In this document: positions 10,201 through 23,503 of the stretch, one piece after another
Position numbering within the stretch: the stretch's first letter is position 1
Layout of the letters: each line of letters starts with the position of its first letter
DNA from: Micromussa lordhowensis
Taxonomy: Eukaryota > Cnidaria > Anthozoa > Scleractinia > Lobophylliidae
Reading direction: 5' to 3'
Length of the DNA: 64,000 nt
Assembly (NCBI GenBank): GCA_964020085.1
Contig: OZ026599.1
Location: 34,475,086 to 34,539,085 of the forward strand
Position numbers and translations under genes: made by a program
Notes under the pieces: generated by a model
Database searches by the model: none
What the model was told of the DNA's origin: nothing
Seen by the model: only the letters and a program-made list of their open reading frames with translations

Positions 10201-11457
10201 AAATTTCCTCTGCATGTCTACACTGGCCACCTAACTCTGGCATGGATTTTTCAATATGGAGTCCAACCCGTTACTGATCTTTTGGGTTTTAAAACATTCG
10301 ATACGGAGAAAGTGATGAATTATGTTACAGAAATCATCACGAAACTAGCAAAATCCCCACCTTACTAGCCTCATTGGCCAGTAATGCATGGAGAAAAAAA
10401 TCTTCCAGATGGAACCGCAATGCGTGCAAAGATCCAAACAATCTAGTTGTAGTTTCGTAGGCCAGAAATTCGTGCAGAGAAATAGATATTTTTTTGTCGA
10501 TTATTTACTTACCCCCGCCCACTGGTTCTTAAGACATGGATGGACCCACTTGTCCGCGCCAAATCCCTCCAGGTAGGATAGGAGGAAGTACAGGCAGGCC
10601 ACCCAATGAATGATTAGGAACAAGTAATGGATGAGTTTCAACAGGTTAAACAGCTTAGGACGACCACTGTAGATCTCGACGCGGTCGCAAAACAGGAAAA
10701 ACCGGTGCGCCTTTAGGAGCCTACCGAATCGCAGAGCAGGTCTGGGTCCAAGCACCAGGAAGAGTAAGTCAGTGGGTAGGATGGAGACACAATCTAAAAA
10801 GAAACCCAACGACGTGACGTAACGCTTGGCCAGTTGCTTGGTATCGGTAACTATCTTACCATCTACAAAGTAGCCCGCACGGAACTGTACGATGATATCC
10901 AACAGGAATATGAAATCGCAGCTGTAATCGATAGCCATAAATGGGATCACGTACTTCTGCTCTTGTACGAAAAACGCCACACGGAAAATGATCGTCCAGT
11001 AGTTGTACAAGATTCCGAGAACGACTGTTAGTAGCCAGAAGAAATACACGTCACCAGAAGGGTCAAAGACGAAGGTAAAATGACAACGCCAGCGATCTGT
11101 CTTGTCAAGCAACACGTCGGATGTGTCACGTGAGCTTCCCGTCCCCTCTGATGTAGGGCTCTGCACTTGGGGAGAATTGGAAGCTGATCTGCGCATGAGA
11201 GGTCGGCGCCAGTCTTTGTCGTCTTGGTAGGTCCCAGTATATCTCTCCAGCCAAGAGTCTCGCGATCTTCTTCCGGTTTTCTTGTAGAATTTCTGTAGTG
11301 ACAAAACTCTAAGAACGGAGCCTGCAAATTGCGTTTGTCCAGTGGATTCGATAACCACTCGGGGAATTTGTGGTCCACCAGCCTCCATTTGATCTGTGGC
11401 GTGGTTTCCTGGAGATAGGGAGCTGTCATCTGAAGCAAGCTGAGTTGGTCTTTCCAT
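6146..11457 (-). CDS. Divergent cyclic-nucleotide-gated channel subunit with TVGTGK pore and long C-terminal tail
   Basis: Five exons, 11457..10513, 9742..9530, 9369..9102, 8637..8290 and 7263..6146, join in frame (2892 nt, 963 aa). Donors are GTAAGT, GTTAGT, GTAAGG and GTTAGT. An in-frame stop precedes the ATG at 11457. The order is: Ser-rich N-terminus (1-130), S1-S5 (about 135-297), pore and S6 (316-370), C-linker (about 376-465), cyclic-nucleotide-binding domain (about 468-575) and a charged tail (592-963). The C-linker carries VIQWFDFAW. The binding domain has FGEIS (516-520) and RRTAS (530-534), the Arg-Thr pair that contacts the cyclic-nucleotide phosphate, so binding ability looks intact. 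The filter is TTVGTGKQ (332-339) instead of the CNGA TTIGE-PPP, so the pore glutamate is absent. S6 (GVLIFATIVGN) is CNGA-like. It would act in the plasma or ciliary membrane, probably in tetramers with other CNG subunits (inference). It points away from the CNGA gene at 23.5 kb. Confidence 0.9.
7550..7804 (-). mobile_element. tRNA-derived SINE
   Basis: Read on the minus strand, the element opens with GGTGGCGCGGTGGCC, then an A-box-like GTTAGTGCGC and a B-box-like GGATTCGAGCCC, as in a Pol III promoter. The body (TTAACTCTCACAGG, then CCTGCGATGGACTA and CCATCCAGTGGGG) matches the layout I know from marine invertebrate and vertebrate SINEs. It sits in the last intron of the divergent CNG gene, in the same orientation as the gene. 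Confidence 0.85.
7871..8014. mobile_element. Foldback (MITE-like) element in a CNG intron
   Basis: The arm at 7871-7895 (TTAAGGCTGGTTTTCACTAG) is repeated inverted at 7989-8014, giving a near-perfect hairpin of about 140 bases. No coding capacity. It lies directly next to the SINE. Confidence 0.8.
9530..9742 (-). CDS. Divergent CNG gene, exon 2: pore and S6
   Basis: A 213-base, 71-codon exon bounded by a CTAG acceptor and a GTTAGT donor, both phase 0. It carries the pore helix, the atypical filter SMTTVGTGK and S6 (GVLIFATIVGN). Because the filter sits in its own in-frame cassette, skipping it would leave the reading frame open. Confidence 0.88.
9798..10080. repeat. Interspersed repeat, copy 1
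   Basis: Contains an inner inverted pair (GATATTGGCCAAGTTCTTTT against AAAAAAGAACGAGGCCAATA), then CCATCTTGACCGG, a GCGGGACAC(C)GCG-type block and GTCCCGAGTGGGCAAGAT. Diverged blocks in the same order recur at about 15408-15600. A non-autonomous transposon family is likely. It is located in an intron of the divergent CNG gene. Confidence 0.65.
10513..11457 (-). CDS. Divergent CNG gene, exon 1: N-terminus and S1-S5
   Basis: Codes for residues 1-315. The N-terminal 120 residues are rich in Ser, Arg and Pro. S1 to S5 follow FDPSGD (131-136), the same landmark at which the CNGA paralogue has its first intron; here it is uninterrupted. S4 (ALRFGRLLKAHRF, 241-253) keeps the CNG-type basic pattern. 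The exon ends at a phase-0 donor, GTAAGT, after WAG. Confidence 0.88.
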
Positions 11458-11909
11458 ATCTTGTTTGTTGTCAATGCTGATTTACGTATTCCAAATACCT
11501 GTATGGGAATCAATGATCTCTTTCATCAAATGCTTGGCTGCTGTATTGGCAGACTATGAACTGCAAACTTACATGAAGCGCAAACTGACCGCTGCCAAGA
11601 CAAACGTTGCATTGCGTGTCATTTACCCAGGTGTTTGCAACTAAACGGCACAAATTAGCACGCAACACGTTTCGTTTGTCCGAAAACTTTCAGTGATTTG
11701 CCAGTGTACTCATGACGGTCAATTTCATATGGCCTTCCTTGACTTTGTGACAAATCTTCTAAACATGGCTGAGAATGATTCATTTAATACAACTGAGCTT
11801 GATGGCGAATGGAATATGATATGGCGCCGATTTATGCCGTTTAGATAGAAAAACGACTGAAGAGTAATTTTCATGTCTATACTATTCTTATCATTAATAA
11901 AAAATTAGA

Positions 11910-11988
11910 AACATTAGCTACAATTACAAAACATTAGCTACAATTACAAAACATTAGCTGCAATTACAAAACATTAGCTACAATTACT
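11910..11988. repeat. 20-base minisatellite, four copies
   Basis: Four copies of ACATTAGCTACAATTACAAA in direct array, differing at one or two positions. It lies about 450 bases upstream of the divergent CNG start codon, in its possible promoter region. Confidence 0.9.
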
Positions 11989-14900
11989 ACCATGGAGAAA
12001 AGACAACAACCAATGGGGAACTAAAATTTCGAGACTCTTCTCCTTTCTTTCTAAGAACATGTTGATCCCTCTGTGAAAAAAGTGCCTTCTACCCAGTTGC
12101 ATTTCAGTTGTTGGTAACATTTTTGACGTACAATCTATCACTAATGCGTTTAACGTCACGTCAAGTGTGAAAATGACAGATTGCTCATTTTAAAGAGAAT
12201 TCACCAAACTAAAGCCAACAGAAAAACAATATGCGTTTGGAGGCATAAAACAAGGGCGTTACATGTCTTTCATGGGTAGCAAAAAATATTTTGGAGCGGT
12301 TTTCAACTTCAGCCTGGTAAGACACCGGTTTAAGTCAAGCTGATTTAGATAGTTCCTAAATGACGTTTTTCTCACCTGGTATGGCGGGAGCATATATTTG
12401 GGTTTTTGTTTAGCATCTAAAAGTAGCTAGCAAAGTTGAAATGACAAAAGAACTGACTTGAAAGATGGCTTTAAAATCAGAATTCGTTATACAGACTTCG
12501 CCATTTACCTTACTTTATGGTATGCACCATCCTTGTATCTTTCATGAAGAACATTCGAGGCCATTTGCTCACGAGAAGAGATTCCAGACACAAATGAAGG
12601 TTAAAGAGGAAATAACTAACACGAAATTGTTACGTTTTCTCTTTTATCAGTTTTAACTCCGAACCTAACCTGATATTAACAGATTTTAAACGGCGAGAGT
12701 GAAACCTCGCTAAGAAAAATTACAATCTTTTTAAGCCAGGGAAAGCAATCTGCCAATGTTGGATTGCTAATGTGGAGTAAAATTCAAAAAGTAGCTACAA
12801 TTTTTTTTTCGGATGACATGTTAAGAAAAAAAACAAACAAACAGAAACCTTAGAAAACACACGAGCTTTTTGCCGGCCAAATTGCAAATGTAACAACCAT
12901 CTTGACCTTGGCGAGGTTAACACATTTATATTAAGAGAGGTTATAAATGCCTGTTTATGGCAAATGGCGAATGAGTTATTGCGGTTTGCCATTCATAGTT
13001 CTCCTTTATTTTGTTAGGCTTGTGTTTCACGTAGTTACACTACGAGCGAAATTATGTTCAGGGAGCCTTTCAAACAAAGCATTATTTTCCACAGTCAGTC
13101 GGCTTTTTTCGAATTCTCTATAATTTACGTATAAGCCAACATGTTATCGTTGTCTTAAAGTATACCATTGCCAACGCATCCCAGCGACTCTCTAAACTCT
13201 TCTAGCGTTCTATCGCGAATGCTGTTCTCTAATCAGCTTATTGGCTACGCTATGCCCTATCTATTCTGCTGTGTTATGGAGTAGCCTACGGCCGCTTCTT
13301 GCGTCTTCGAAGTGTCTGTGAAGAGGATTTGGAAAAAGTTTTGAATATCTAATACCGAAACAATTGGCATATTCGCTCTCGATTTCTATGCGTGTTAGTA
13401 GACTCCGGCTGCGTCCTTCACGCAATAGAAATCCTTAGCGAATAATCTAATTGTTAAATACTGCAGGAGGTTAGGGGGGACTGCATTTTACACTAAAACA
13501 CGGTAGGGGGGGGGGGAGAAATTATATTGTTAAGGAAGTTTATCGTGTTTATGCAAAATTATGACCGGGTTTATTGTTAGAAAATAGATAGCTTCCCTTT
13601 TTACGTGATCGACAACACAAAATTATTAGTAAAATCATATTTTTCACATAGTTCGTTGATTTGAAACGGACTAAGCAACCTTCTTAATCCGTCTTGTATT
13701 GTATTATTTTGAATATAAATAAAAATATGAAACGATCTTTTTTTATTTGGACGGTTTTTCATTTATTCACTTCATTCAGCGAAGGAACTTTCAGAAATAT
13801 TGAGCACAATAGCTGTCTACAATGTTATCCTTCTCTGTCATTTTATATCCCTGGAATAACAATTTAGTTACTGTTTACTTTTACTCACGTTTAGTCAGAG
13901 CACGGGGTTTTCCTGACGTTATGGTATAAAAGTGGAACATTTTTCGACATTTTCCCTGCGGGAGAAAAAAATAATGGGGTGTCAGATGTTGTTTGGCGTC
14001 ACAATGTCGATACAAGGATTTGAAACTAGTAAATATTATTCCAATTGTAAATCGCATATTACTTCGATTCTAAGTGTTTACAGCTAGTAGAATCTCATTA
14101 AAAAAGGATCTTAAAAGAGTAAATATAGTAAAACTTCGCCACCAAGAAAAGGGGATTGGTTTGTTCTTGCAAAAGTGAACAGTTTTCTAACAGCCTTCTT
14201 CACCTGAATTCACTCTACGGGTGCGAGAACTAGCAATATTCTAGTCGCTGAGAAACATCGGTGCGACGCCACCGTCAGATTTTCTTTGGCTTAAAGTAAA
14301 GTGATTTAGTACTGTTTCTTTTCCATTTAAATTCTTGCTATGTTGTAAAACTACATACCGCTGTTTTGCACTGAATTTGATCAGTCATTTGACGGAAACG
14401 GACGGGCCTGCGTTGTTGACGTAAAATGGTTTTCCTTATGACGTTTGAAGGTCGCACTTAATTTCAGGTATATACTTCGATCAGTGGCACTGTTTTATCG
14501 TTTGCTGACGTTATGACGGCTATTAATTCAAATAATCGTTACTATTACGTCTCTCTCAACATAAAATGCATTGATGTTTGCCCAATAAGTGTAGTTTGTT
14601 GTGAATTTTTTCATCAGTTTTACGGTGTCTTAGTAACGCATTGTGGTCCCGGGGCACAGACGACATTGAACGTGTGGTGAATGTGTTAAGCCTTTACATT
14701 CAAGTACAATAACGATATTTCAGAGGAAACACAATGAGATTTTATCAATACAACACTCAGCTGAAGCACCCCGCGGAGAAAACGTTTTGAAGTGAGTATT
14801 TGGGACGCAAAATTTTAATGAGAAAGTTTATGTTTTGTTCTCTTTTCAAGCACAAACCGCAGATTTAGTTTATACAACTTCGCAGGTGCACCGTCTGGGG

Positions 14901-15407
14901 AAATTACATTCGCTGTAGAAACTTCTCCGTGTGCCGCTGTTCTCTGTGCAAACTGGCTCTAAAAAAAACAGAACCGGCATGGTTTTGGATGTGAAAATAA
15001 GTGGTTTTGAAGTAAGGTATGCTATTTCGTTTTACGTATTCAGTAAGTAGTATTATTCTAGCGACATTCAACTAAAGTTTGGCGACTTGTTATCGATATT
15101 TTAGCGTTTAGATACCTTATATTCGCAGTGGAAACTTAGGTCATAAAGTTACCTCAGTTTTTATCGAATGTCACAAAATGAATTTCCTGAGTATCACAAG
15201 GTCTTCTGTCGGTGGACAACTCTTAGGTTGTACATCCACTCTCCGTATTTTAAGTGACTATACCTTCTGAAATCCATGACTTTTTCCACAAATATAAATA
15301 CACGAAAATTAATTGACAGAAAAGTTCATTGTTGACTGCCTTTCTCCGCAAGCGCAAATAATAAAAGCATAGATTCTGCACAGTTGTTATTTCAACGTAT
15401 TTTATGC

Positions 15408-15600
15408 GCCGAGACGTAGTGGAGGTCCATGATCACGCAAAAAAAAAAATCATAATACAAATAAATCAGAAAAAAAGGCGGCGAGGCTTGTTGATCCAGC
15501 CATCTTGACCGACAAACTTGGACATTTTTTCCCTTGCGGGACACCGCGGGCAGTCCCGAGCGGGCAAGATTGGTTAGCCAGCTCGCGGACCTAACCTTAT
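15408..15600. repeat. Interspersed repeat, copy 2
   Basis: Shares GACGTAGTGGAGGTCCATGA-like, CCATCTTGACCG, CTTGCGGGACACCGCGGG and GTCCCGAGCGGGCAAGAT blocks with the copy at 9798-10080, in the same order but diverged. A short AATAATAAT tract and a TTTATT-rich segment follow at 15640-15700. Confidence 0.65.
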
Positions 15601-17284
15601 AATAATGTCCTGTAAACTATTTTTCTTCATTCTTAAAATAAAATAATAATAATCTTTATTGAGGAAACTTTTTCACAAAATGTGGTTTTCGAAAAGGACC
15701 TCAAAGATTATAGGTAAAACTAAAATATATACATAGAATTAAAAGAAAAAAAAGATACATATAAAAAAAACTTACATTAAGAAATTGAAGACATGTCGCT
15801 TAAATATATTAATATTAATATTAATATTAATCAGTAGCATAGATATTACCAGCCATACAGTAACCTCATTCAGTTGGATTTTCCGTAAAGCCCTGGGAAC
15901 AAGTTCGGTCACTGTGTACCGTAGTCCAGGATATGTCAGTTCTGAGAATTTGATGGTTCATCAAGAAATTTCTCGTAGTTGATGATCTTACTTATTCTCA
16001 TCACCTACTACCTAACCGTTTACTGAGGATGTAAGAAAAAAAATAAGGTGTTGGACTAATCTAGGGTATAATTTTAAGAGTCAAAATTCAACGCGGTGGG
16101 CTAAGGGTCTCCATTGTTTGACTGTATGGATAATACTGCGGAAGGCAACAGAAGCGCAGCAGCTCTCGAAAGCAGCTGTTGTTTTATTATTGTAGCAGCT
16201 GTTCTTGTTTTAGGGTTAGGGGCACTGTTTCTGTTGTTTGTTCTATTTTCATCTCAGAGGGCATCAAGCCATTCATGTGAGACCTTACCGAGAGTTGCTA
16301 CATGATCCGAAAGCAATTTATCAGTGAAATAAAGGTTTTTTTTAGAAAAGGTTATATTTAACCGTTTAACTAAACAATGTTTTATTTTCGGTTTGGAATC
16401 TCCTGACAGCGCGTCAGGCCTATAGATTTCAATGGAACATCCTTCATGTTTGTAAAGATTGTTAAGCTCCCACGATGACACAGGACAAGGACGGAAAGTT
16501 AGAAAAGGCTCTAGAAAATGGTTTTATATCTATAGTCAAAGCTACTCTTCGCGGTTAGACCTTGATGATAAATTAATCATTTTTTAAACTTTGTTTCATC
16601 AATTCTTCGTTTTAAGCCCTTTTAACTCCAATTGTGGATAGGAACAAAATAGTAAAACGACCCGTGTATTCATATTTCTGTCTGTTTTTTTTTTTTTCTC
16701 AAACGAATCACCGACTGAACTAAAATCGCAGTTAAAATCTGCATGTCTGTGGAGTAAATTTTGATTGAAAATCGGCAGGTTCAAATCCATGCGGAGTTCA
16801 GTAATTTTAAAATGAGGTACTGTAGTTTTTTCCTTAATTAATCCAAAGCGATGAAAACATGGCTACCTAGGTCAAATATGTAATATAACACTAGGAAGTC
16901 GTTCGTAATTTTTGCTTAATGTATAAGCTGAGGGGTTGAATTTGATGATAGCTACGTAGTCAGAATCATCCTTTCTGTTCTAGCACTATCCGTCTAGCAT
17001 AGCTACGTTGAAGGTTATGTTTACAATGAAAATGTGAAAGCAAACTTTTGTACCGGCTATGCATAACTTACTTGAAAGTGGGGTGACAACAGACCAAGTA
17101 AAGGCTCACCTAACCACAAAATAGGTGCACAGAGTGTATCTGTGACTGTTGTTTTAAGAACAAGGTTACAAACATTGACGAATATGAGGAGATATTCAAA
17201 CGTGTTACTGAAAGATTTCAATTCAAAAAAATCTGAGCTTTCAGAGTAGGCTCAAACTGGTGGCACGCGGAAAGAATAGATCAG

Positions 17285-17424
17285 TTTCGATATATTAAAA
17301 TTCAGCCTAAGACAATAGACCCCAGCACGAGGCTCCGGGAAATAAATACAGAGTTTGTGGGGCTTATTCCCCAGAGCCTCGTGCTGAGGTCTATTGTTTT
17401 AGGCTGAATTTTAATATATCGAAA
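17285..17424. mobile_element. Foldback element, about 140 bases
   Basis: Arms starting TTTCGATATATTAAAATTCA are perfectly inverted at the other end (through TTAATATATCGAAA). Nested inner arms carry CCCAGCACGAGGCTC against GAGCCTCGTGCTGAGG. This is a MITE-like hairpin with no coding capacity. Confidence 0.85.
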
Positions 17425-20400
17425 TGGCCTATTGTAAGAAAACATGGTCATATGAACATTAGCATATTTCGTAATCTCACTACCTTCCTAGTTTAAAATA
17501 TGTCACAGAAGCGGCAGTCATCTGCAAGTGGCGAACGAATGGTGAATATATTAATTTTTAACAGAAATTTAAAATGCAATGCAATATTTGCCACCTTGTT
17601 TCAGCACAACACAGTTGACTTCTTCAGACAACTAGTACTGGAGAAAATTTTTGACGAGATTCGCGAGCTCAACCCGGACTAACGATCCTTAATAGGAATT
17701 GTTTCATAACAGCCATGTTGCTCTTCCCAAAAACTTGAATATGTAAAAGAGAGAAGGAAAGTTTTGCTATTGTCCCGTTTTGCGTTTTCCCATACTCACA
17801 GGACTGTCTGTAAAGACATATATATCACACGGGAGCTTGTCTGATTCCAGTTGTTCAGTCAAAGAGTGGCTTTACGGGCCCGAAATGTTTCCGGGGCTTT
17901 CGAGAAATGGGCCCCCCTGAGCCAGGTTTGTTAAAGCCCAATTAAGCTATCCCGGCGTCAGCGAGAATTTTGATTTGAGTTTTGCAACTTTGCGCTGTTT
18001 ATATTGTTTGGCCTTCTGTTTTGAATTTGAGTAATCTCAAACTACACAAAACATAAGCAGTGAAAAACATTTTTATGCAAGAAAACGGTTAGCTCTTAAA
18101 TTTAACTGACTTCCGAACAACCCGGCCTGCAGGTCAATAGAAAAGTTGCGCGCGCTTCATTTTTTATCGCTTACGCTGTAAAAGAAACTGAATGACCGTA
18201 GTCACTGATCATGAACTTTCGCCGAAAATGCTCGTAATGGAATGGGCTGAATGACGATTCAATCGACAAAAGAACGTAATCGCACTAATAACAAGTTAAT
18301 TCACTTGCCACTAAGCAGGTATTGTTTTATAATCAGGTTTTCTACCAGTAACAATGCTAATATACTGACAATAACCAGCGTAATTACTAAACAATTTCAC
18401 GATGTCAATAATAGTTCTTCTTTCGAATTTATCAACGTATTATATGATGTTTCATAAACACTACCGACAGATTTGAAAATCAGTTATTTCAGTAACATAG
18501 TTCTATATATTCTTCATTTTAACATTTCTAAATTTGTTACAAAAATGATGGAAGCACAATTACGTGCTACAAGAGATTCAGAAAATTTCCACTGGGCGCC
18601 CTTTCATAACAAGACGAAATGATATTATTTTAATTTCTATTATTAATAATATTAGAGAAGATTTCGAAAATTTGTAAAGATTTTCCGGACGGTTTGAAAT
18701 TATTCTGAAAAAAGCTTGCATCAAGAAGCCTGTTACAAAAACCGAAAAAATATAAAACTGAAACAGATGATTGAAAACAAATATCGTTTTTCATCTAGAA
18801 AAACTACTGGAAAAAACCTGCGTTAAAGAAAACAATTTCAAATCCTCATGATGTGATTTTGGAGGCGTTGAAAGAACATTCAGTATTAGGTTTTCAAATC
18901 TTTTACGCCTCTGTCACTGTTACTTGCCTCAAGAAGTTGATTCTGCCTTCGCATAATTAAATAAATCTTTACTGCCACTGACAATGAAATTAATAGCAAA
19001 GGTAAAATTGATCGGTTATGAAAGAAATCAATCGACAGCTCTACTGCTCAGTATCCACACGGCAAAATATTTTTCTTCCGTTTGCTTTTTTTGTCGGCTA
19101 ATGCCGTACTAGCGCGAACCTTCCGACATTGTAAAGAAATCTTGTGTCTTGGACCGATTCTTGTCTAGGTAAATTTTTAAAAACAATTCGATTCGACTGC
19201 ATTTTCAAGCGTTTAAAACGAAAATTTGACATCTCGCGCAATATTCTACATGTTCCGGTCTTGTATCAAGGTTGTATCGTGCGAGCCCACATAAAAAAGA
19301 AATTGTTTATAAATTAGTTGTATTGGAACTATTTTTAAAGTACTTTACCCGGAATAAATTGTGATGATTATCTTTTCCCCGCGTTGCGGCATCAATCCAC
19401 ACCGGAAAAAAACTCTCTGTTGAACTGAATAACTTGTTGGATGCTGACAATATCGCGCACTGCTCTTGAGAAATCCAAGGTGATATGGTTATACTTATTG
19501 TTATAGAGCATTTAACACGAATGTTTAAAATCTAGTGAGATTTTTGAATGGTTCAAGGCACATATCTTTTGTGTATGCGCATTTTCGCGAAGTTCCTTCC
19601 CAATGACGGTTTTGCCGGAGGTGTCGTTGTATTTTGCGTCCGAAGCTTCACCTGCCATCTACGTAACTTTTGCCTTATTAAAAGCGCTCTCTTGGGTGAT
19701 AAGTCCCAATTAAAAGTAAATGTTTCCATTTCACAATGCAAATAAAAGGTTTAAAAGCAAGTAAATTCTTCTATCTGCCGGATATTGTTTTGTAATGCGA
19801 ATTTGTTTTGGCTTTAAGGCAAATACAAACGCCTGCCTTGATCTATTACCCAAGTATGGGTGTCACTCCTCGAAGGATTTGCGTTTGATTGAAATAGGGA
19901 ATCGCGGTAAAAGCTAGAGCTCGGCTGTCAAACGGGAGAAAAATCACCTTTTTGAATGTAAACAAAAGCCGCAATTTATCAGGGAAATTAGATGCGGCTG
20001 CTGGACACAAGTTTTTCGAATATTTACACGGATTAGTTTTTGAAGAGTGTTCCGCTCTTGCGCGTTGACGAAATAAGAAACTACAGAGGTCAGGAAGAAA
20101 CTTTTTCTCGAGTAGCTTTGACGTCGCACACCGCTCCAGGGCATGGAATCAAAAGGTAAGCCGACATAACATCTTTCAGCATAGCTGAAAGCTAAGTTCT
20201 CTTTAAACCCATTCAGAGGGCGAAATTGAATCTGATAAAATTTTAATTTCCGCTCTTTTTGCGATAGGAGTTCTCGTATCGCTTCCTTGTCGAATGAAAC
20301 GTTTTGTATCGCATTTCTCCGATCCTAAACTCTGAAACAGCCGTGGAAATCGCTTTCACATGTTCGCTGACTAACCCGCGGGTAGAACCAGTGACGCAAA

Positions 20401-21999
20401 TTCAGTTGAATGAACTGATTGTAATACAATTTTGTTAATTTTAGCTCTCACTCACTTCTTATATACACTGCAAAAGACAAGAATACTCGCTATTCGTACC
20501 TTAGGGTGTGTTGTTAATTGGTTTCACTGGCATATTTAAGTTTTATATACGTTGATTACATCGGCCTCTTATCCTACCATAAAAGTAAAAACAATGACAT
20601 TTGAAATCCATTAACTACTTTTCTCGCCTCAATGTAAGGCCTATTTTTATCTTCTATTGCAAATCATGTTTTCTCGAAGCAGTTGACATTTTTTTAATAA
20701 TTAAAATTTTTGTTTCGCCGTATGCTCAATATAGCTTGTTCAGTTTGTTCTTGTGGAAATTTATCGGCCTTATTAGCCTAGCCTCCCCCACTTAGCATTA
20801 TATTTGAAATATGTTAATTCCTACCTCTTGCTTGAAATCGATTGCAACCAGTTTAAGTTTAAAAACTTCTCTGTCGGTGAAAAAAAATCGGTGATTTGGT
20901 TCCCTCGGGCGCATTCACTAGATCTACTGTTTACGTAGGGTAGCTTTAAAAATCGCTATTTCTCTTTGCTGTGAATAGCTGTGTTGGGTTGGCATTGAAG
21001 TTTTCTACTGCTTTCAAAGCTTAAATGATAGTCTTTTTTATCAAAGCAATCGCACAAACCTATGAATTTTTCATGCGGAGGCAGAATAAGCAAACTTTAA
21101 TAGGTCCAGCAAACGCCGGCAATTTTTGCTGGCAGCTGTTGACGCGCGTTTCAATTCAATCGGCAGGATCGATTTCCTCGGTTCAATAAAATTTCTATCT
21201 GTTGTGATCTATCAACGGTGATGTCGCAACACTTTTGCAAAGCTTTCGATGTCCGCATTGTCGCCATGGCGGCGTAAAAATTGACACTACGTTCTAAAAA
21301 GTCGAATGGAGCACCATCTTGTTGGACGCGTGTTTGGCTGAACAACGAAAACCAAAGAAGCCCATTGTTTCATCAATTTGTTGATTGTCGAAGCACCAAC
21401 ACATCTACAACTTGACCGCGGAGAAAATGCTTATGCCACAGCGGGAGGTATCTCGGTATGTTATTTTGAATGTTACTCGCAAAGATATTTCTTAATGTCT
21501 CACGATAAATTAGTTATTTAAGTATTTTCACGGTATCGAGAGAACAGTGTGTTTTCTAAGTTGAGAAAATTATAAATTGAGCTATTGCGTTTCACTCATT
21601 TTCGTTTTGGAGAGTCATTTCATTGTATTTATCGACACATTTGTTTGCAAACTTAACAATAATTCATGAACTGATTTGCCATTTCTCTAGTAACTGCAGA
21701 TGCACTCGTTTTTCTGAGTATAGAGAAAGGTATCTGACGCATGAATAATTCATATAATTGTTTCACGTTTTACTGTGATTGTTGCCCAGAAATTTCATAA
21801 TAGACTCGTAAACATGCTGTCAGGCAAGTGTCTGCTCTTGCCCTAAAAGGTGACAGTTCTCGAAAAATGCCACCACGACTTTCGATTTTCAAACAGCATA
21901 ACAAATTTTAAGTAAGATTTCTGATCTGCAAATGCTGCAAATAGTGCTCTTCTAAATGTTTGTGAGTGAGAAAAATCTACCGGAAAGTAACGTTCGCTA

Positions 22000-22093
22000 A
22001 GAAAGTTTCTCAAATCGAACTCATATTGTCAAGACATGTCATGTCTTGAGAAAGTTTCTCAAAGCGAACTCATTGTCAAGACATGTCATGTCT
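22000..22093. repeat. 47-base tandem duplication with inner palindrome
   Basis: Two adjacent copies of GAAAGTTTCTCAAA...GTCAAGACATGTCATGTCT. Each copy ends in an imperfect palindrome, AGACATGTCATGTCT. It lies in the spacer upstream of the CNGA gene. Confidence 0.8.
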
Positions 22094-23503
22094 ATATGCG
22101 ACATGACAACGGAAATTAATTGTGCAGTGTTTCATATCCAGTGGACAGCGATTTTGCGCTGGCTTTTAAGCTGCGTTTTCAAGATAGTATTCTGTAACAA
22201 GATTAGCCTTGTTTTTCATAAAAATTAACTGCATTTGCACCAACTTAAGTGGATTTTGCGAAAGTTGAAACTCCTATTTCTATGGGTATTCATTACTCCT
22301 GTCTAGAATCGCTTGGGAGAATGAACGCGCGAAATTTGCCACCAACAGCAGCAGCTGTTAGGCTTATGAGCATGCGCAGGAATTTACACGGTGCATTTAT
22401 GACCTGTCCACTCGGAAGCTGATTAACTTCCGGTATGAGCCTCGCATTTAGTTATAGTATTACATCGACTCTAAACTCAGTAGGTTCTCTGATATCAAAC
22501 AGAGAGGTCAATTTCCTTTTTCCGGGTTGGGGGCTAGTCTTTATATTTTCTAATCAATGGAAAATACCGTACGCGATTTAAATATTCATGAGAGAACATG
22601 TAATATTCTCATAACAACTAGTTGGGAACATGAGTTGTTCATTCGAATTTACTGTCCATCTTCCATTCTTTCTGAGTTTCGAAGCTGAATTAATATATAT
22701 AACTGCATTACATGTCATTATTTTCCCGTGTAGTTCGACGAATTTCCATCAGAAACAAGCACTATATCATCGGAATAGATCTGTGAAAATAATAGATCAA
22801 TGGATTTAATGAAAGTTGATTGTAATCAAACCCGACCTACCTGATAGATGGACCGTTGTCTGCGATACTGCCAAACCAGTTAATAGATACTTTTCTTTGA
22901 GATCGTTTTTCTTGGCAAAAAAAGAAACGAATCGAAGCAGCGACAAAGATTTTCGTTTTCAGTGGAAATGCATTTAAGTGTACGAGCTTAGCCATGCGTA
23001 ATTACACTGTCTTAAGTACCCCTTTGTTTCAACCTCGAGTGAAAATGCCAAGTTTCCTTTTCATTACAAATGTTAACAAAAAGAAATTTTAGCGTGAATA
23101 GACAGGAGATCCATTTTAAGTATTCAAAGGTGAAATTTCCGTTCCCATATTCATCGCTCTTGGTTGTTACAGGCCAAGAGATGCTCGGCAGAGGAGCCTA
23201 GTGTGCAGGTTCAAGTGCCATTTGACACCCGATTTCAGCAGCTTCCATGTTTCGGCGAAGACAAGCGATTGTAAAAGATGAAATTGTCGGAGCCAACCAC
23301 AGTAGCTAAAGCCGAATCATTGTAAAGTAAACGAACCTCTTATAAGGTGTTTAATGACATATCTTGCTCAAAGAAGCAAATAACATTGCGTTGGAAGTGT
23401 ATTGAACCTTACAGATATTAGCTGTGAATAAACCTGACTGCTGATCAAATTTTCAGATACGCCAGAGATTCAAATCGAAACCGTACCAGCCATCGATAGC
23501 AAG

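Larger units (their letters stand above)
11460..23456. other. 12-kb spacer between the head-to-head CNG genes
   Basis: No credible coding exon on either strand; open frames are short and of intergenic composition. It should hold both CNG promoters and any 5' UTR exons. An acceptor-like CAG at 23171, followed by an out-of-frame ATG and a stop, may mark a CNGA leader exon. Repeats in it are listed separately: a 20-base minisatellite, a second interspersed repeat copy, a foldback element and a 47-base duplication. Confidence 0.5.

Noticed and set aside
16114..16305. 63-codon plus-strand frame with a strong hydrophobic stretch
   Set aside because: Could encode a small membrane protein, but there is no support from context, and such stretches arise easily by chance in T-rich DNA.
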